From the NCBI RefSeq assembly GCF_022376445.1, contig NW_025954969.1, positions 310,001 to 374,000 of the forward strand: a stretch of 64,000 bases of DNA. Direction: 5' to 3'. This stretch comes from Fomitopsis serialis (taxonomy: Eukaryota; Basidiomycota; Agaricomycetes; Polyporales; Fomitopsidaceae). Positions 18,427-30,280 of this stretch are shown piece after piece. The notes under the pieces were generated by a model. The model saw nothing but the letters and a program-made list of their open reading frames with translations. It ran no database searches and was not told the DNA's origin. The translations under genes and the position numbers were made by a program. How positions within the stretch are numbered: the first letter of the stretch is position 1; each line of letters opens with the position of its first letter.

Positions 18427-19194
18427 ATGTCATCCGTTCGCTTTATGGCACCGAGAGGCCTGGACCAGGTGCAGTCAGACGGCCAAGGGGGGAACGTCGT
18501 TGGTGGCCCAGCATCACATCCCGACAGCTCATCCTCGGGCTCGAGCTCGTCTTCGTCGGGAGGACGTGGGGCAAGCAACATCGTTACCAGGGTCGTCATT
18601 CCTGTCTGTGTCACGATCGTGCTCGTCCTCTTCGCTGCCCTCCTCGTCCGTTGGATCGTGCGGGCCCTTCGCGGTGCGCGTTCGAGGCAGGGATTCGCCG
18701 CGACGCTTCCGACTGTCGCGGAAAAGCCGCAGCTGTTTGAGGTGCAGATCGAGACTCCTCCTGCTGTCTACCCGGTCAATGCTAGGTGGAACGACATCAA
18801 GGTACGCTACTCACGTTGCGACGCGATCCAACCGATCACCGGGCTTACAAAAAATGTTTACCAGCCGCTGTCGGTGAAGTACATACCCCAAGATGTCTAC
18901 GACGTCGAACAGGCGGTCGCTGCGAACCTGTCCTCGTATCCTGGAACCCCTGCTACCAGTCGTCCTGTCAGTATGCTGTCCTCCTCCTCGCACTCGAGTG
19001 GAGGGAGTCGGGGAGGACGAAAGGCTGGGGAAGATGGACGACTCCGTGTGGCGGTCACTATAGCCATGCCGTCGCCAAAGCTGCCGCAGTACTCCGACGA
19101 GAAGGGTAAGGGTGGGGAAACGGAGGAGGAGCCTCTACCGCTGTACCTTGGAGTGGCTGATTTACCGTGGCAAGCCACAAAGCTTGAGGCGTGA
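18427..19194 (+). CDS. Single-pass membrane protein, copy 1
   Basis: Hypothetical protein. A Ser/Gly-rich N-terminus (residues 25-50) precedes one strongly hydrophobic helix (about residues 51-80, NIVTRVVIPVCVTIVLVLF) followed by a basic stop-transfer segment RALRGARSRQ. This suggests a single-pass protein with a cytosolic tail. The tail contains an acidic stretch and the motif VAVTIAMPSPKLPQY, then LPLYLGVADLPW near the end. A likely 64-bp GT-AG intron lies at about 18802-18865 and gives a tail reading ARWNDIK-PLSVKYIP; without it the frame is also open. The same layout, including the (V)TIAMPS block and an LGVA/IGLAE-type ending, is seen in the minus-strand gene at 22931-23710, so the two are probably paralogues. 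Such proteins are common in mushroom-forming fungi, with no known function that I can name. Confidence 0.65.
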   Translation: MSSVRFMAPRGLDQVQSDGQGGNVVGGPASHPDSSSSGSSSSSSGGRGASNIVTRVVIPVCVTIVLVLFAALLVRWIVRALRGARSRQGFAATLPTVAEKPQLFEVQIETPPAVYPVNARWNDIKVRYSRCDAIQPITGLTKNVYQPLSVKYIPQDVYDVEQAVAANLSSYPGTPATSRPVSMLSSSSHSSGGSRGGRKAGEDGRLRVAVTIAMPSPKLPQYSDEKGKGGETEEEPLPLYLGVADLPWQATKLEA

Positions 19195-19976
19195 TAGGAT
19201 CCTTGATTTGTTTCTGTTGTGTTTTATATCTATCTTGCGTTCCCGTACACTCAGGCTGATGTTCCCTATTATAATGAAACGTACTGCTGTCTTCCATTGA
19301 CTATAAAAGTGCGCGGAAAGATCGCGCAGACAACGCATTCTGTTTGTCTCGTCTACATAGAGGATAAACGTGAGTCTTATTGGGTGGGAAATACTCTGTA
19401 TAAGATTGTAAACTGTCTAACGGCGCGCCAAACGGACGATACCACTGACAGCAGCACGTCAGGAGACTGTAGGGCTCACTGACGATCGAGAGCTTGAAAT
19501 TTCTGTTGAGATATTTTTCAAGTTGAGGACTTCCGGGGCGCCAATGCTAGATATTGCCGTCGACCTGCACAGATTACTATGCGCCAGTACTACATATGGG
19601 CCAGGACTTTCGGTTGATCATTTATATGTAGTCATCGAAGCGGTAGGAATTGCGGTCAACGCTGGGGCGGCTTGGGGGTGGCCACTGGGTCCAGAGTTAT
19701 AATCTCGTTTAGGGCAGGTTGAAACGCGTCTTCAGCGCGCTAAATCCCGACGGTTGCCTAAACGGGGATTCTCCCGCCCTACCAAGTACTGGCGAGTAGG
19801 CCGCCTGTACGTACAGCTTTTGGGAACTTGGCTGTGTGGCTGTGTCTCTCTGCGGGTTTGGAAACTAGCGTCGTTGCGATATCTCATGCCCACTACTTCC
19901 GCTGGAACTGTCGACAACAACCTGGTCATCAAACATAGTCAGGAGAAGTGTCCCCCTGCAAGCACCTTGCACTACG
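19195..19976. other. No recognised gene
   Basis: A spacer of about 780 bp upstream of the sorting-nexin gene. It may hold that gene's true first exon, since the start at 19977 is not certain. Confidence 0.4.
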
Positions 19977-22737
19977 ATGATATCTCAGGATGCACCAGCC
20001 ACGAATCAGCCAACCTTGATTGTGCCATCGTTGCAGCCTTTGTCTCGGCCGCACACAAACGTCGAGCTCGAGTTCGACTCTGGTATCAATAGCTCTGCCG
20101 CATGGACCGCGTCCGACGCTGCAAAGCAAAGTAGCAGCGCCAGCGCGGAAGACCCGAATATACTTTCCGACGACGAGGGAGATGACGAGCCCGATCTTGA
20201 CACTGCTGAAGGCCGTCCGGCACGCGCACTTTACGCGTTCGAGGGAAGGGCGGAGTTCAGGGAGTTGGTGTGCGTGGAGGCCGGCGATGAGTTGGAGGTC
20301 CTGAAGGAAGACGTCGGGGACGGATGGAGTCTCGTCAAGCTGGCAAAGTGCAGGAACGCGAACGGGCACGAGGGTGAGATAGGGCTGCTGCCGCAGTCGT
20401 ACTACACCGTGAATGATCCACACACCTTGTCTGTTCGCTTCCCTCTAATATATCTTGCTGCTAGTTTACTGCCGACTTGCCAAGCTCCCTGGTGTTATCA
20501 TCCCTTCCTTGCACACTCGCACGAAGAGCCGCCGCGAAGCCTCAGGCTCCTCTATCACACCCAGGGGTTCGCCTACGCGTACGTCCTCTGCAACACCTCT
20601 CATCCCGCAAACCACCGGCGAGTGGTTCCCGAGCTTCCGTCGCAGCCTCCTTGGCGGTCGCTCTCTCAACCGATTCTCAAGTTTCGTTACCAGCGGTGCA
20701 GAGGACTTCGTATTGCATGGTAGTGCAGAAGAAGAACCGATACCGTCAGCGAGTCACAGCAGAGATGTCTCGGCCGCAAGCATCAGTAGGATGGGAGCAA
20801 GCGCGAAAGTATTCTGGGCGGTAGTGGGGAGACAGAGAAGCACTTCGTGGAGATGGGGCCGGCTTGGAAGAGCAAGCTACCTCCCTTCCACGTCCTGGTA
20901 CACTCGCCGAGCAAGAGGAGCTCAGGCATCACAGGACCGTACACGGTCTACACACTGACGTCCGTTTTTGACTCTCCAGACACGTCCCACTCGCATCTAC
21001 GTTCCACATCAACTACGTCCCCGACGAGGACGAGGATACGATGGAACAAATTCGGCGACGGAGCCAACGAGTATCACCGTGCAGCGACGGTTCTCGCACT
21101 TTGTTGTGCTGCATACGGCGTTGACGAGGCGATTGCCGGGAATCGCACTTCCACCGCTGCCGGAGAAACAGTACGCTGGACGGTTCAACGATGAATTCGT
21201 CGAGGCAAGACGAGGGGACCTAGAGCGCTACATTAACCGTGTTGTGAGGCATCCGGTGGCTCGGTATGCAGAGGTGCTCACGTTCTTCTTGAGCTGTGAA
21301 AGTGATGTGGTACGCACGCCAATGGCTTCATTATGACATTGTTCATCATATTTTACGCGACGATACAGGAGTGGAAGAAGCAGCTTCCTCACTATCTGTC
21401 GCTGCCTCCCAAAGGACCGTCGTTCTATGCGCAGGTCTATCACCAGCGTTCAATGTCGACGCGGACGACGCGACTGACGCGATCGATCGCTTCGTGAGCA
21501 CACGAAGGCAGTGGCAAGGGTGTGCAGGGCTGCGAAACATATTCGGCAGGGTTCGAGAGGCTCGGGTCGGTGAGCACCCCGTGCTTAACTCTATACCCCT
21601 CCTCATCGATATGTCGTGACGTAGAGATGTCCAGTGCCGAACGCCTGCTTTCTACTCCCTTTTGTCATTGATCACAGCCAAGCCGCTCGCGTCTTCGTCC
21701 GCTAACCCTGCGTCGCCTCATACCAATGGCGACAATGGCGATGAAGACGAGGGCGGGGCAGGGAAACCGAAAGGACATGTCAACACGGATGGCGCGTGGT
21801 GCTGGCGGGAGAACTGTGAAGGTGCGTGCGAGAGTGCCTCATCGTCTTCTGGGTATCGACGCAGTTGACCGGAAGGAAGACTGTCTTAGGTTGACAAAGC
21901 GGTGCAGAGGACGGCAGAGACCATGATGAATGTGGCTGACTTATTCGATGATCATGTCAGTTCCCTCGACTACTTGATCTTCGAAGCGAGGGCTGAAGCA
22001 TCGTTTCTTTGGGTAGGCAAGACAGGAACAGCTTGCAACTCACGAAGCACTCAAGAGCGTGGCTCATCCTGCCACTGTGTATGCAGTGAGCTGCCCCTGC
22101 ATCTAGCTCCTCCCACGAACTGACAATGTCTTCCAGCCAGTCATTGACACCCATCGGTCGACCCTGTCGCGATACCAAGAGTCGATACGTGATGGGCAGG
22201 TGATAGTTCATCTTCGACTTTTCCGTACGAAATGATCTGAGAGACGCCGTCCATCTGCATCACAGGAAGACGAAGAGATGGCAGCCCGCTGCGAGACAGT
22301 GTTGAACACGACGATGGCAGAGATGGACACATACCACACGCAGAAGGTCGAGGACTTCCAGACGCTCGCGAAGGAGCACCTCGACGGCGAGATCGCGCTG
22401 TACGACAGGCGCGTCCTTCCCTTTGACCTTCGGCCCATCCGAGTCTCACACGTCAGCAGATCTAACTCGTCTGCGTAACGCGCGGGCAACGTTCGATGAT
22501 CCCACCTATGCCTCCCTCAGCCGCGGGCCGAACCCGCCGTCCATGTACGAGCGCGAGCTCGAGAATCCCCGCCTGAACCCTCCGCCGCTGACGCAGCCGT
22601 GCCCGCACGTATTCGATTCGGCGCCAATCCGACCGGTGAGTGTGGCCATCCAGGAAGGCATGGGTATGCTTTTGGGAGGTGGTGGCGCTCCTGGGAGGAG
22701 CAGTGTATTTGGAAGATTATGGTCACCTTCCAGTTGA
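19977..22737 (+). CDS. SH3-PX-BAR sorting nexin, frame break(s)
   Basis: Protein of the SNX9/18-like type, which couples membrane phosphoinositide binding and curvature to endocytic sorting at the plasma membrane and endosomes. After an acidic low-complexity leader, an SH3 domain runs from ARALYAFEGRAEF to IGLLPQSYY (about residues 80-145). A conserved linker WFPSFRRSLLGGRSLNRFSS follows. The PX domain (about 20880-21290) contains VQRRFSHFVVLHTAL and LPPLPEKQYAGRF. A helical C-terminus with MAARCETVLNTTMAEMDTYH fits a BAR domain, and a proline-rich end follows. Introns are short. The frame changes by one base at about 21443 (FYAQVYH continues as PAFNVDADD in the next frame), and a second switch may exist near 20490 unless an AAG acceptor is used there. 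So it is either a pseudogene or a gene with indel errors. The start ATG is a guess; an upstream exon is possible. Confidence 0.72.
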
Positions 22738-22930
22738 GACACGATGCACGATATACTTACCTGTGAGCACTGGGTGCTAGCAGCTCTGCAGCGTCAGCCA
22801 TTACGATACCCGCAATCTTTCATCCACGTGCACCATTTTATTCCCGTGTTACGGTCATATACATGAGCACTCTAGATCTGTGTGCGGTCATACCAGCTCG
22901 TTAAGGTGTCCTGATCGCCGCCGCTCATCT

Positions 22931-23710
22931 CTACGCCGTTTCTACATCCACAGCCTGCCCAAAACATCGCGGAACATCTGGCACCTCCGCCAGCCCAATA
23001 CAGAGATCGCTCTCCTCTGCAACGTCGGAGAATGTCATCTCGCGCTTCTTCTCCGGGCACGTCCATGATCCGCGCGCGGACGGCATAGCGATAGTGACGC
23101 GATCTGCAATCGTCCCAACGAAGGCCGCTCGTCCTCGGCAACTAAGGTTCGCTCCAAATCGCCTGGTGCGGATTGGCGGGATGGACTGCGGAACAGGCGG
23201 AGCAGCCAGTTGACCCATGGCCAAGGATGGGGACGGGGGGTGGTAGGTGAGGGAAGCATGGCCGCCGGCTCCGTCAGGGAGTCTGAAGTTTCGGGCAGGA
23301 AGGCTGCCGCTAATGGCTGACACATTGAAGTGCATCATCAATCGCAGTTCGACGGGAACGAAAGGCACACACCGGCGCATCGCGGGTGTACGTATCGAAT
23401 GGAGGTAGCAGCAGGGCGACGTACGAGCAAGGATTCCCATTGTACGTTGGTGCCCCTTCCTCCGTCACAAACGTGGACGTCCCATAATTTTGGACGCTCT
23501 CCCAGTCGTCGTGCTGCTTGCGCACGCGCACCGGGGGCGTGCGGCTCCCAAAGCGGTTTGGGTAGATGTGCCTCAGCACGAGGATACTGAGGACCGCGCC
23601 GACGAGGAGACCGGACGCAAGGAAGACGAGGATGAGCGGCGGACCGTTGCTCGAGCGCAGGACGGATGAGTGCCGGTGATGGGGCTAACAGGCAGAGGCG
23701 TGTCGGACAT
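22931..23710 (-). CDS. Single-pass membrane protein, copy 2
   Basis: Hypothetical protein. The ATG at 23710 gives MSDTPLPVSPITGT. The frame then has to shift by one base near 23670 to continue as VLRSSNGPPLILVFLASGLL, one transmembrane helix, followed by a basic segment (LRHIYPNRF). The tail contains a DDWESVQ motif, a short intron region, and RVTIAMPSARGSW plus ESDLCIGLAEVP near the end, with the stop at 22931-22933. This arrangement mirrors copy 1 at 18427-19194, including the position of the helix and the TIAMPS block. The pair lies on either side of the sorting-nexin gene in opposite orientation. Function is unknown. The frame change near the start could be a missing base or a mis-chosen start exon. 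Confidence 0.55.
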
Positions 23711-25389
23711 CGGTGTCCTGTCCTTCGTGCACACCCTGAGGCCTGTATCCGGCCAGAGCGGGGACGTCAGCGAGCGAGCGAGTGGGGAGGGCGCGATTTG
23801 AGCGAGGGCCGGGGACCTATATCGATGGACGTGCCGGGGAGTGTTCGCCCTCGCGAGTAATGACTGCACCAGGCGAGGATCGCCCGAAGAGCACAGGTAT
23901 ATTCGCGCGCATCCTAAGTCCGCGCGACCTTCACGAAGCCTCGAAGGCCAATTGGCGAGCGGCCTGGCGGCCGGCGACCCGTGCTGGCTGTTAGTCGAGA
24001 AACATGTAGTATCGAAGCATGGAGCAGGCTTCGACCCCGTGGGCCTGTGACCCAGGCGGCCCGATGCCTTCTACCTTAGGGAAGCCTGAGAAACGGCATG
24101 TGCGGTGTACATGTGTAGCCTTCATGGCCGCAGAAATCTCGCAGATTCGTGAGAGCGTTGTTCACGCAAAGCGCAGTCCGAGGAGGGAAGAGTGAAACAA
24201 GACGAGGACAGTAAGAGAGCCCATCCGAAGTACTATTCCCGTGACCAAGTCATACACAGAGGGTTCGCCTTCAGACCGGTGGTGCCACATGAACGGTCTG
24301 TTTGCCGCTACATAGCTTGAGTTTGTTCTGTCCGTGGAAGGTACGAGAGTCGTACCTGAAGGCCTAGGAGTTGACCGTCACGGAGCATAGCCAAAGGCTG
24401 CAGCGACAGGAAGACCAGAAACCGCGAGGCCTCCGGGACAAGGCAGGTTAGCTGACATGTCGACACCAATCCGCCACCCAGCTTGTCTGGTGGTGGTCGT
24501 CAAGTACGTACTGATCCGTGCGTCTCCCTGCGTCTACCTGAAACGAGCAGAGCGTCGTGGGACACTGCGTGACTCGCGCGTCCTTGACGGCGTCCCCATT
24601 GGCCTGCCCGCATCCCGTTCCGTCATGAATGCCCCCCTATGCCCTTCCGCTCAGTCATCCGAGTCGTTCCGTCGGGAAGGCGACCCACTTATTTTAGCGC
24701 TCCCACCGTACGAGCAACCTGGCCGTCTGTTTATGAGACGAGTGCTGACCGTGGTCTGACTCATGACGGAAAAATTAGGACTTACACGCCAGTGATCCTG
24801 ATTGCGGCGAGAGCTCTTATACGCGATCAGGGCCTCAGCGGTGTCATACCGCGACGTTCGTTCGACGCCGACCTTGCCTCCTGTCCAGTCCTTGACCATT
24901 CCCGCGCGTCCATCAAGCGAACGTTCACGTTTGAAAGCAGTGTTTGGACTGTTGACTGACACAGCTGACACAGCGTCAGAGCTTCACTGCGCACGGAGTG
25001 ATCTACTACCGGTGGGATTGGACTGAGCAGTTGGACAGATGAACGTGGTACGGAAGGAAGCCGCGAAAGGTGAGCAATCCACATGTGTATATGTTCCCCG
25101 TTGCACCGGCAACGATGTCGCTACGCGACCACTGTTAGTGCCGTCGATAGCAGCACAACTTTGATGTTCCTTACGGAGACATTTTGAAGCACTAGACGTG
25201 TCTCCGAGTGCGGCGCCCGTGCGCGCGATCTGCATAAAGGCCAGGCAGTGCGACGTCTATGCAGTATCATTCCCCCGGGCCCCTGCACTACATCCCTCGC
25301 AATACACCGCTCACGCATCATGACAATAGTCCTCAACCCCGTCTGGGTCAATGGCGTTCAGAAGCTAAGGCCGTCCCACAACGTGTGTA
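23711..25389. other. No recognised gene
   Basis: About 1.7 kb without a recognisable gene. Opposed open frames overlap at 24639-24971 with no family motif on either strand. The right part probably contains the promoter and N-terminal exons of the malic enzyme, which I could not delimit. Confidence 0.4.
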
Positions 25390-27129
25390 CCGAACGCTCC
25401 TCAATTTGGGTGATTTATTGACTTCCCAATGCAGCACCGCCGAAGCCCGCCCGAGGCCTTGTACCGACCGCTCTCGACGAGTCACTGCACGCCGTTCGGT
25501 GTATGAACCAGCTCCGCTCAAAGACAAGTCGATCGAAAAGTACATCTATCTCACACAACTCAAGGATGCCGACCCACGCATTTTCTACAAATATGCCTCG
25601 ATAACATGCCGGTGAGTTTCACGCGCTATCTTTGTTTCACAACGCGTCTGAAGAGTCGGTCCAGGAAATCACACCACTGATCTATACCCCGACTGTTGGC
25701 GATGCATGCCTCCAGTTCTCACATATATACCGTAGGCCTGAGGGCTTGGTGAGTAGTCCTGGGTCCATTATGCGTGCAGTAAGCATTAACCCCTCGGATA
25801 GTAATCTCGTACAAAGACAAGGGCAACATCTTGAAGGTGCTTCGCAACTGGCCCCGCATCGATGAGGGGCGCATAGCCGTCGTCACAGACGGCTCGCGTA
25901 TTCTCGGTCTGGGTGACCTGGGGCTGAACGGCATGCCCATTTCCATCGGCAAACTCTCCCTCTACGTTGCGGGTGCCGGCATCCGCCCATCATCCACCAT
26001 CCCCATCTGCCTCGACCTTGGGACGAATAATCAGAAGTTCCTCGAGGACCCGTTCTACCTGGGCCTGCGCCAGCCGCGGGTGCCGTCCGTGGATATGACC
26101 GCATTCATGGACGAGTTCATGGATGCGATGCGCACCGTGTTCCCCAAACTGCTCATCCAGTTCGAAGACTTCAGCACGGACAACGCGTTCTTGTACTTGT
26201 CGCGCTATCGCAATCGGTACCCGCTCTTCAACGATGACATCCAGGGCACAGGCGCAGTCGTCCTGAGCGGCTTCCTGAATGCCGCGAAGCTCAGCGCGCA
26301 GGCCAGCGGGCGGCCCCTCGAGGACCAGAGGATCCTGTTCTTCGGTGCAGGCAGTGCCGGTGTTGGTGTTGCGACGCAGTTGATGGCGTTCTTCCGACTG
26401 CAGGGCATGAGCGAGGAGGAGGCGCGGCAGAGGATCTGGCTCGTAGATAGCCAGGGTCTCATCTTCGACACGCGCGGACCCATGGCCGAGCACAAGAAGC
26501 GTAAGTCTCGCCCACGAGCGCTGCATAGCGTCCACTGACGTCTCGCCAGTGTTCTCGCGACCGGACTACAACGGGCCCCCGATGACGGACCTGACCGAGA
26601 TCGTGAAGTACGTGAAGCCGACCGCGCTGCTCGGCCTCTCCACCATCAAGAACGCCTTCAGCCAGTCCGTCGTCGAGACCATGTCCGCGATCAACCCGCG
26701 CCCCATCATCTTCCCGCTCTCCAACCCCGTGCGCCTGTCCGAGTGCGAGTTCCACGACGCCGCCGCATGGTCGCGCGGCAGGTCATCTTCGCGAGCGGGT
26801 CGCCGTTCCCGGAGGAGGAGCACGCCGGGCGGATGCTCTACCCCGGCCAGGGCAACAACATGTACATCTTCCCTGGGCTGGGGCTGGGTGCGATCCTCGC
26901 GCGCGCGTCGAAGGTCACGGACAGCATGGTCGAGGCGTCCTCGCTCGGCCTCGCGGACTCGCTCACGGCGGAGGAGAAGGCGCTGGATATGATCTACCCG
27001 CGTGTGGAGCGTATCCGGGAGATCAGTGAGCAGATCGCGACGAAGGTGATCAGGGCGGCCCAGCGCGCTGGTGTAGACCAGAATACGGAGATCAAGGATT
27101 TGTGGGATGACCAGCTGGGGAATGGGTGA
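25390..27129 (+). CDS. NAD(P)-dependent malic enzyme, frame breaks
   Basis: Malic enzyme: oxidative decarboxylation of malate to pyruvate, often mitochondrial. Its motifs appear in order: MNQLRSKTS, EKYIYLTQLKDADP, PLIYTPTVGDACLQFSHIYR (the malic N-domain signature), VVTDGSRILGLGDLGLNGM, LGTNNQKFLEDPFYLGLR, QFEDFSTDNAF, and FNDDIQGTGAV with the metal-binding DD. Then come FFGAGSAGVG (nucleotide-binding loop), IWLVDSQGLI, PRPIIFPLSNP and ASGSPF, with the stop at 27127-27129. The catalytic Tyr (in YTPT) and Lys of the family are in covered segments. Introns near 25750-25800 and 26501-26549 are typical. The frame shifts by one base between MNQLRSKTS and IEKYIYL (about 25530), and again near 26778 (AWSRG to QVIFASG). 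More disturbance lies near the 5' end, so the start is not determined. Either a decayed copy or indel-rich sequence; the family is certain. Confidence 0.82.
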
Positions 27130-27417
27130 GGGCAAGATGTGGAATCCGTGAAGATTAGGTGTAGACGTCATTCTGCTGTTGTGTTGTCGTGCTCATAGAC
27201 TGCTGTTGGTGGTAATTTGGATGTATCGTTATTGTGCTTGCTATCTATCGTTTGGAGTGCCAACACCTGAAGCTTGACCATCAAGAGGTGACAATACGCG
27301 ATTGATTTGTGTTAGATCGTCGTTCACGAGGAGTCCATGTCATGGGTCACACGATGTTACAGTACAACGTTAATAACGTCCATGAGAACAACCGGGCACC
27401 AGCAGTCTCACTGTTTA

Positions 27418-28581
27418 CTATCAGTAGCCCACTTGTAGAGTTCGATCTCGCCCTTGCATGCTTTTTGGAAGATTTCCTTGGCTTCGGCGTAGTGATCCTT
27501 CCAGAGGTCGTAGTTCGCCGTGAAGAAGCCTATCATACTGTTCGTAAGCATCCAACGTGCATCAGCCCTGAAGATGCGACGGAGTTCTCACTAATCTGCG
27601 TTGTTACGCCGGCCTCGTCGGTCGTGAGGTTACCATTGGGCTCGATCCAGAGCTTGTACCAGAGCGTCTCTGGGAAGACAATAAGCACATCAAACAGACA
27701 GTCATATGGTCCACATACGCTTGACGTCATCTGTCGCTTTCTCGTACAGTGGGTGTGCCAAAGCATAGTAGGACTGGAAGCGGCGTCCATGAGCAACCTC
27801 ATTATGTTGAAGCCGCTATCGTAATCACCTGAACGCATGGGATCATCGCAACAAGCCCCATCACCCAGTTCTGGGTCTTGGCCGCCTCGAATTGTAGGCC
27901 TGTGTAATAGTTGGTAGCATCCGCCGGCTGCGCCTGGAGCACATCGATGCCCTTCAAACCCAGGCCCTTGTCCACGGGGTCGACGCAGAGGTGCAAGGCA
28001 TCCTGAGCGTGCTTGCAGTAGTGCGAGGCCTTCTCAGCTGTTTCGTCGAACTCCTCCGTGGTTGTCGCCTTGACCGCGCGCTCGGTCTGGTAGAAGATGC
28101 CCTGTGCGATATAGATGTAGTCTTGCTGCATGCCACAATCCATATAAGATGAACGTGACAGTAGTGTACAAGAAGCGTAGCACTGACCACCATGTAGGCT
28201 TGGAAACCCTTCAAAAACGCAGCTGCGCCGGAGTCATTGGGGCCCGTCGTGCCCATCTCCTTGCAAAACGGGTTTCCCAGCAGCTGGTTGAACCAGAGGT
28301 CATGGTGATCAGGATCGTTGATCAGCCTGCTGACGAGATCGTCTCTGGCGGAGGGAAGTTGGTGAGTCGTTGAGAGACAACTGCGGCGAGAGGACTTACT
28401 CAGCGACAGTGCCCTTCTGGGGCGGGTGGGCCTTGCGGACTTGGCGTACCGCCTTGATCTGCTCGAGGGTCGCACCGTGCTTCGGAGAGGCCGCGTATCT
28501 GTTCAAGTCGTCGAAGGCATCCTTGACACGGGAAGCGTGGTTCGGCCTTGCGGAGACAAGGGCGGCGAGGGTTCGGGACAT
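27418..28581 (-). CDS. TENA/THI-4-like protein, copy A (intact)
   Basis: Member of the heme-oxygenase-like helical-bundle fold, closest in my reading to the TENA/THI-4 (thiaminase II-like) group; the actual substrate is unknown. The ATG at 28581 opens MSRTLAALVSARPNHASRV. Exon 2 gives LWFNQLLGNPFCKEM and FLKGFQAYMVQDYIYIAQ, the typical TENA pattern in which a Tyr/Gln-Asp-Tyr segment lines the active site. Later exons give ALHLCVDPVDKGLGLKGIDV, the QAQPADATNYYTG block, YYALAHPLYE, LWYKLWIEPNGN and a C-terminal helix FFTANYDLWKDHYAEAK ending in ATDSKQ. All introns are short GT-AG and the joined frame is open. It is the functional one of two tandem copies; copy B is interrupted. It shares a 1.3-kb divergent upstream region with the S41 fragment. 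Confidence 0.75.
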
Positions 28582-29920
28582 CGTTGTTGATGGACACGGT
28601 CAGTTGAACGAGGCGGTTGGGACAGCAATTGCATGTTCGCTGTTGACACTTATAAGTAGATGAAACCCAAGCAGTCCAGTGCACTCCAGCCGCGCGGACT
28701 TGTGCTCCCTAACATAGCGCCTCCACCGACTTGCCTGGCCGGAACAAGCGCGCGAACCGGACAGCTTCCACTGCATCTATGGAGGAAGCGGAACGCACTT
28801 TGAAATGTGTAGATCACAGGGGCGGTATAATCCGCGGAGGAGCTGGATTTGCACGATTTGGAGGATAATCTGCTGCTCTGAACGGCCGGTGTAAGGCACA
28901 GCCAACGTTTGGATTGACAGATGCGGCACCAGTACAGAAGTACTGATACGTCAGTTGTATCAGGGAATATGTGAGCGCTCCTTGGCCGAGAATACCCAAG
29001 TTAACCAGGGCAAGCGTCAAGTTCCTAAGAGCACAGACCGTGAATCTTGTTCGACACACACAAAGTTCAATTATGAAGAATACGGAGACGCACTCATCTT
29101 CCAATTTTGGTTGTTGCCGGAAGCTAAAACGCTCGTACCAGCCTGCGTACTACCTTGTGACTTGCACGAGAATTGTACCGACTCTGGCCCTAAATATCTC
29201 ACACCGAAGCAGATCGAAGAGATGCTACCGTGGTGTCATGAACGGGCCAAGCTGACAGTAGTGCCAACTAACTACCGACTGAATACCGCTTCGATACCGC
29301 TGCCAGTAAAAGTTGCATCTGGACTGTGGATAATATATGGCTTCGACCGTAGGTTCATCGCGAACTTACTAGTTCTGGATAGCAAAGTGCCGGGGTTGAC
29401 GCAGGATGGAAGTTATGGGACAGTGTGAAGTGATGTGCAGCATGCAGCATGTAGATGGTCCATGGGTCATAATGAACTTCCTTGGGGGAGGAGGAGGAGG
29501 AGGAGGAGGGAGCGTCAGACTCACTTGGGCAAGCGGGACATCGTACACGTGATCTATGGGTACCAACACGTCGGGCGCTTCGTATGCAGATGCAGTACTG
29601 TCCTATACTGTCAGCTCTACTGTCAGTACTTGCCAGTCGAACTCTGAGTAGCACTTGCCAGCCTGCGGAGTCAACGTATTTCTGAACTCTCTTAGGAAAC
29701 CAAGTACTTTAGGTTCGGATCACTTGTATACTTGTTGTCGCGTCAAGTCTCGACACGCCCGGTACTCGAGTGCCTACGGTGATCCTGGGCCCGGCCCTTG
29801 TACATACCAGCGGGAGATCCAGGACGTGTCAACGACGTAGGCCTAGGACTTCATCATCACTGAAACTGCGTTCACTAAATCATCCTACCGGGAGACTGGA
29901 CTACGACTCGCTCCACTGGG
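28582..29920. other. Divergent upstream region, copy A
   Basis: Shared 5' region of the TENA-like gene (minus) and the S41 gene fragment (plus). It matches 43293-44624 along its length with many substitutions and indels. A 157-codon frame at 28955-29428 is broken in the other copy and is therefore unlikely to be a gene. A short (GGA)n tract lies at about 29486-29510; in the other copy it is contracted. Confidence 0.6.
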
Positions 29921-30280
29921 ATGAATTGGCGTCTAGGTTCCATTCTATGTTTGGGCTATGCCGGATCTGTGTGGGCCAGCAGCAGTCTTATACCTGTCAT
30001 AGACTCTTCGCAGATTGGTCCTTGTGCCGCTATCGCGAACAAGACATAGGTCTCGCCTCAAGATGCTCGTGCATGCTTCAGTTCTTTTCCAGTGGTTCCC
30101 GATATCAAGGCCAACGTACGCTCGGTTCACGCTATGTCAGTCTCATGAACTAACACACATCCGAAGATCGTGGATGTGCTCAACAAGTACTTCGCCTTCC
30201 ATACTTCAGTGAAATACCAACGTCAGGTGCCGCTTCCGTTCGAAGATATCCATGAGGACGTACATGCAGACTTGGCGCGG
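29921..30280 (+). pseudogene. S41 peptidase 5' fragment, copy A
   Basis: The ATG at 29921 starts the same signal-peptide region as the full gene at 44625 (MNWRLGS...CLGYAGSVWAS). After NKT the codon for tryptophan (TGG in the full gene) is TAG at 30047-30049. Homology then continues through the next exon (DVLNKYFAFHTSVKYQRQ...) and stops dead at 30280, where the tandem junction joins it to the TENA 3' flank. It is thus truncated and carries a nonsense codon. It can at most give a 42-residue secreted stub. Confidence 0.85.

Larger units (their letters stand above)
27301..30280. repeat. Tandem segmental duplication, copy A (2,980 bp)
   Basis: This unit runs from ATTGATTTGTGTTAGATCG at 27301 to GACTTGGCGCGG at 30280 and is repeated directly from 30281. 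It carries the TENA-like gene (minus), the shared upstream region, and the first part of the S41 peptidase gene (plus). At 30280/30281 the peptidase gene is cut and the sequence returns to the TENA 3' flank, which marks the tandem junction. Only about one base of microhomology is visible there. Confidence 0.88.

Noticed and set aside
24078..24097. About 19 of 20 bases resemble the 18S rRNA GAGCCTGAGAAACGGC segment
   Set aside because: Sequence on both sides does not follow 18S rRNA, so it is chance or an unprovable scrap.
28955..29428. 157-codon open frame on the plus strand
   Set aside because: The homologous stretch in copy B (from about 43676) has stops and indels, so it is not under coding constraint.
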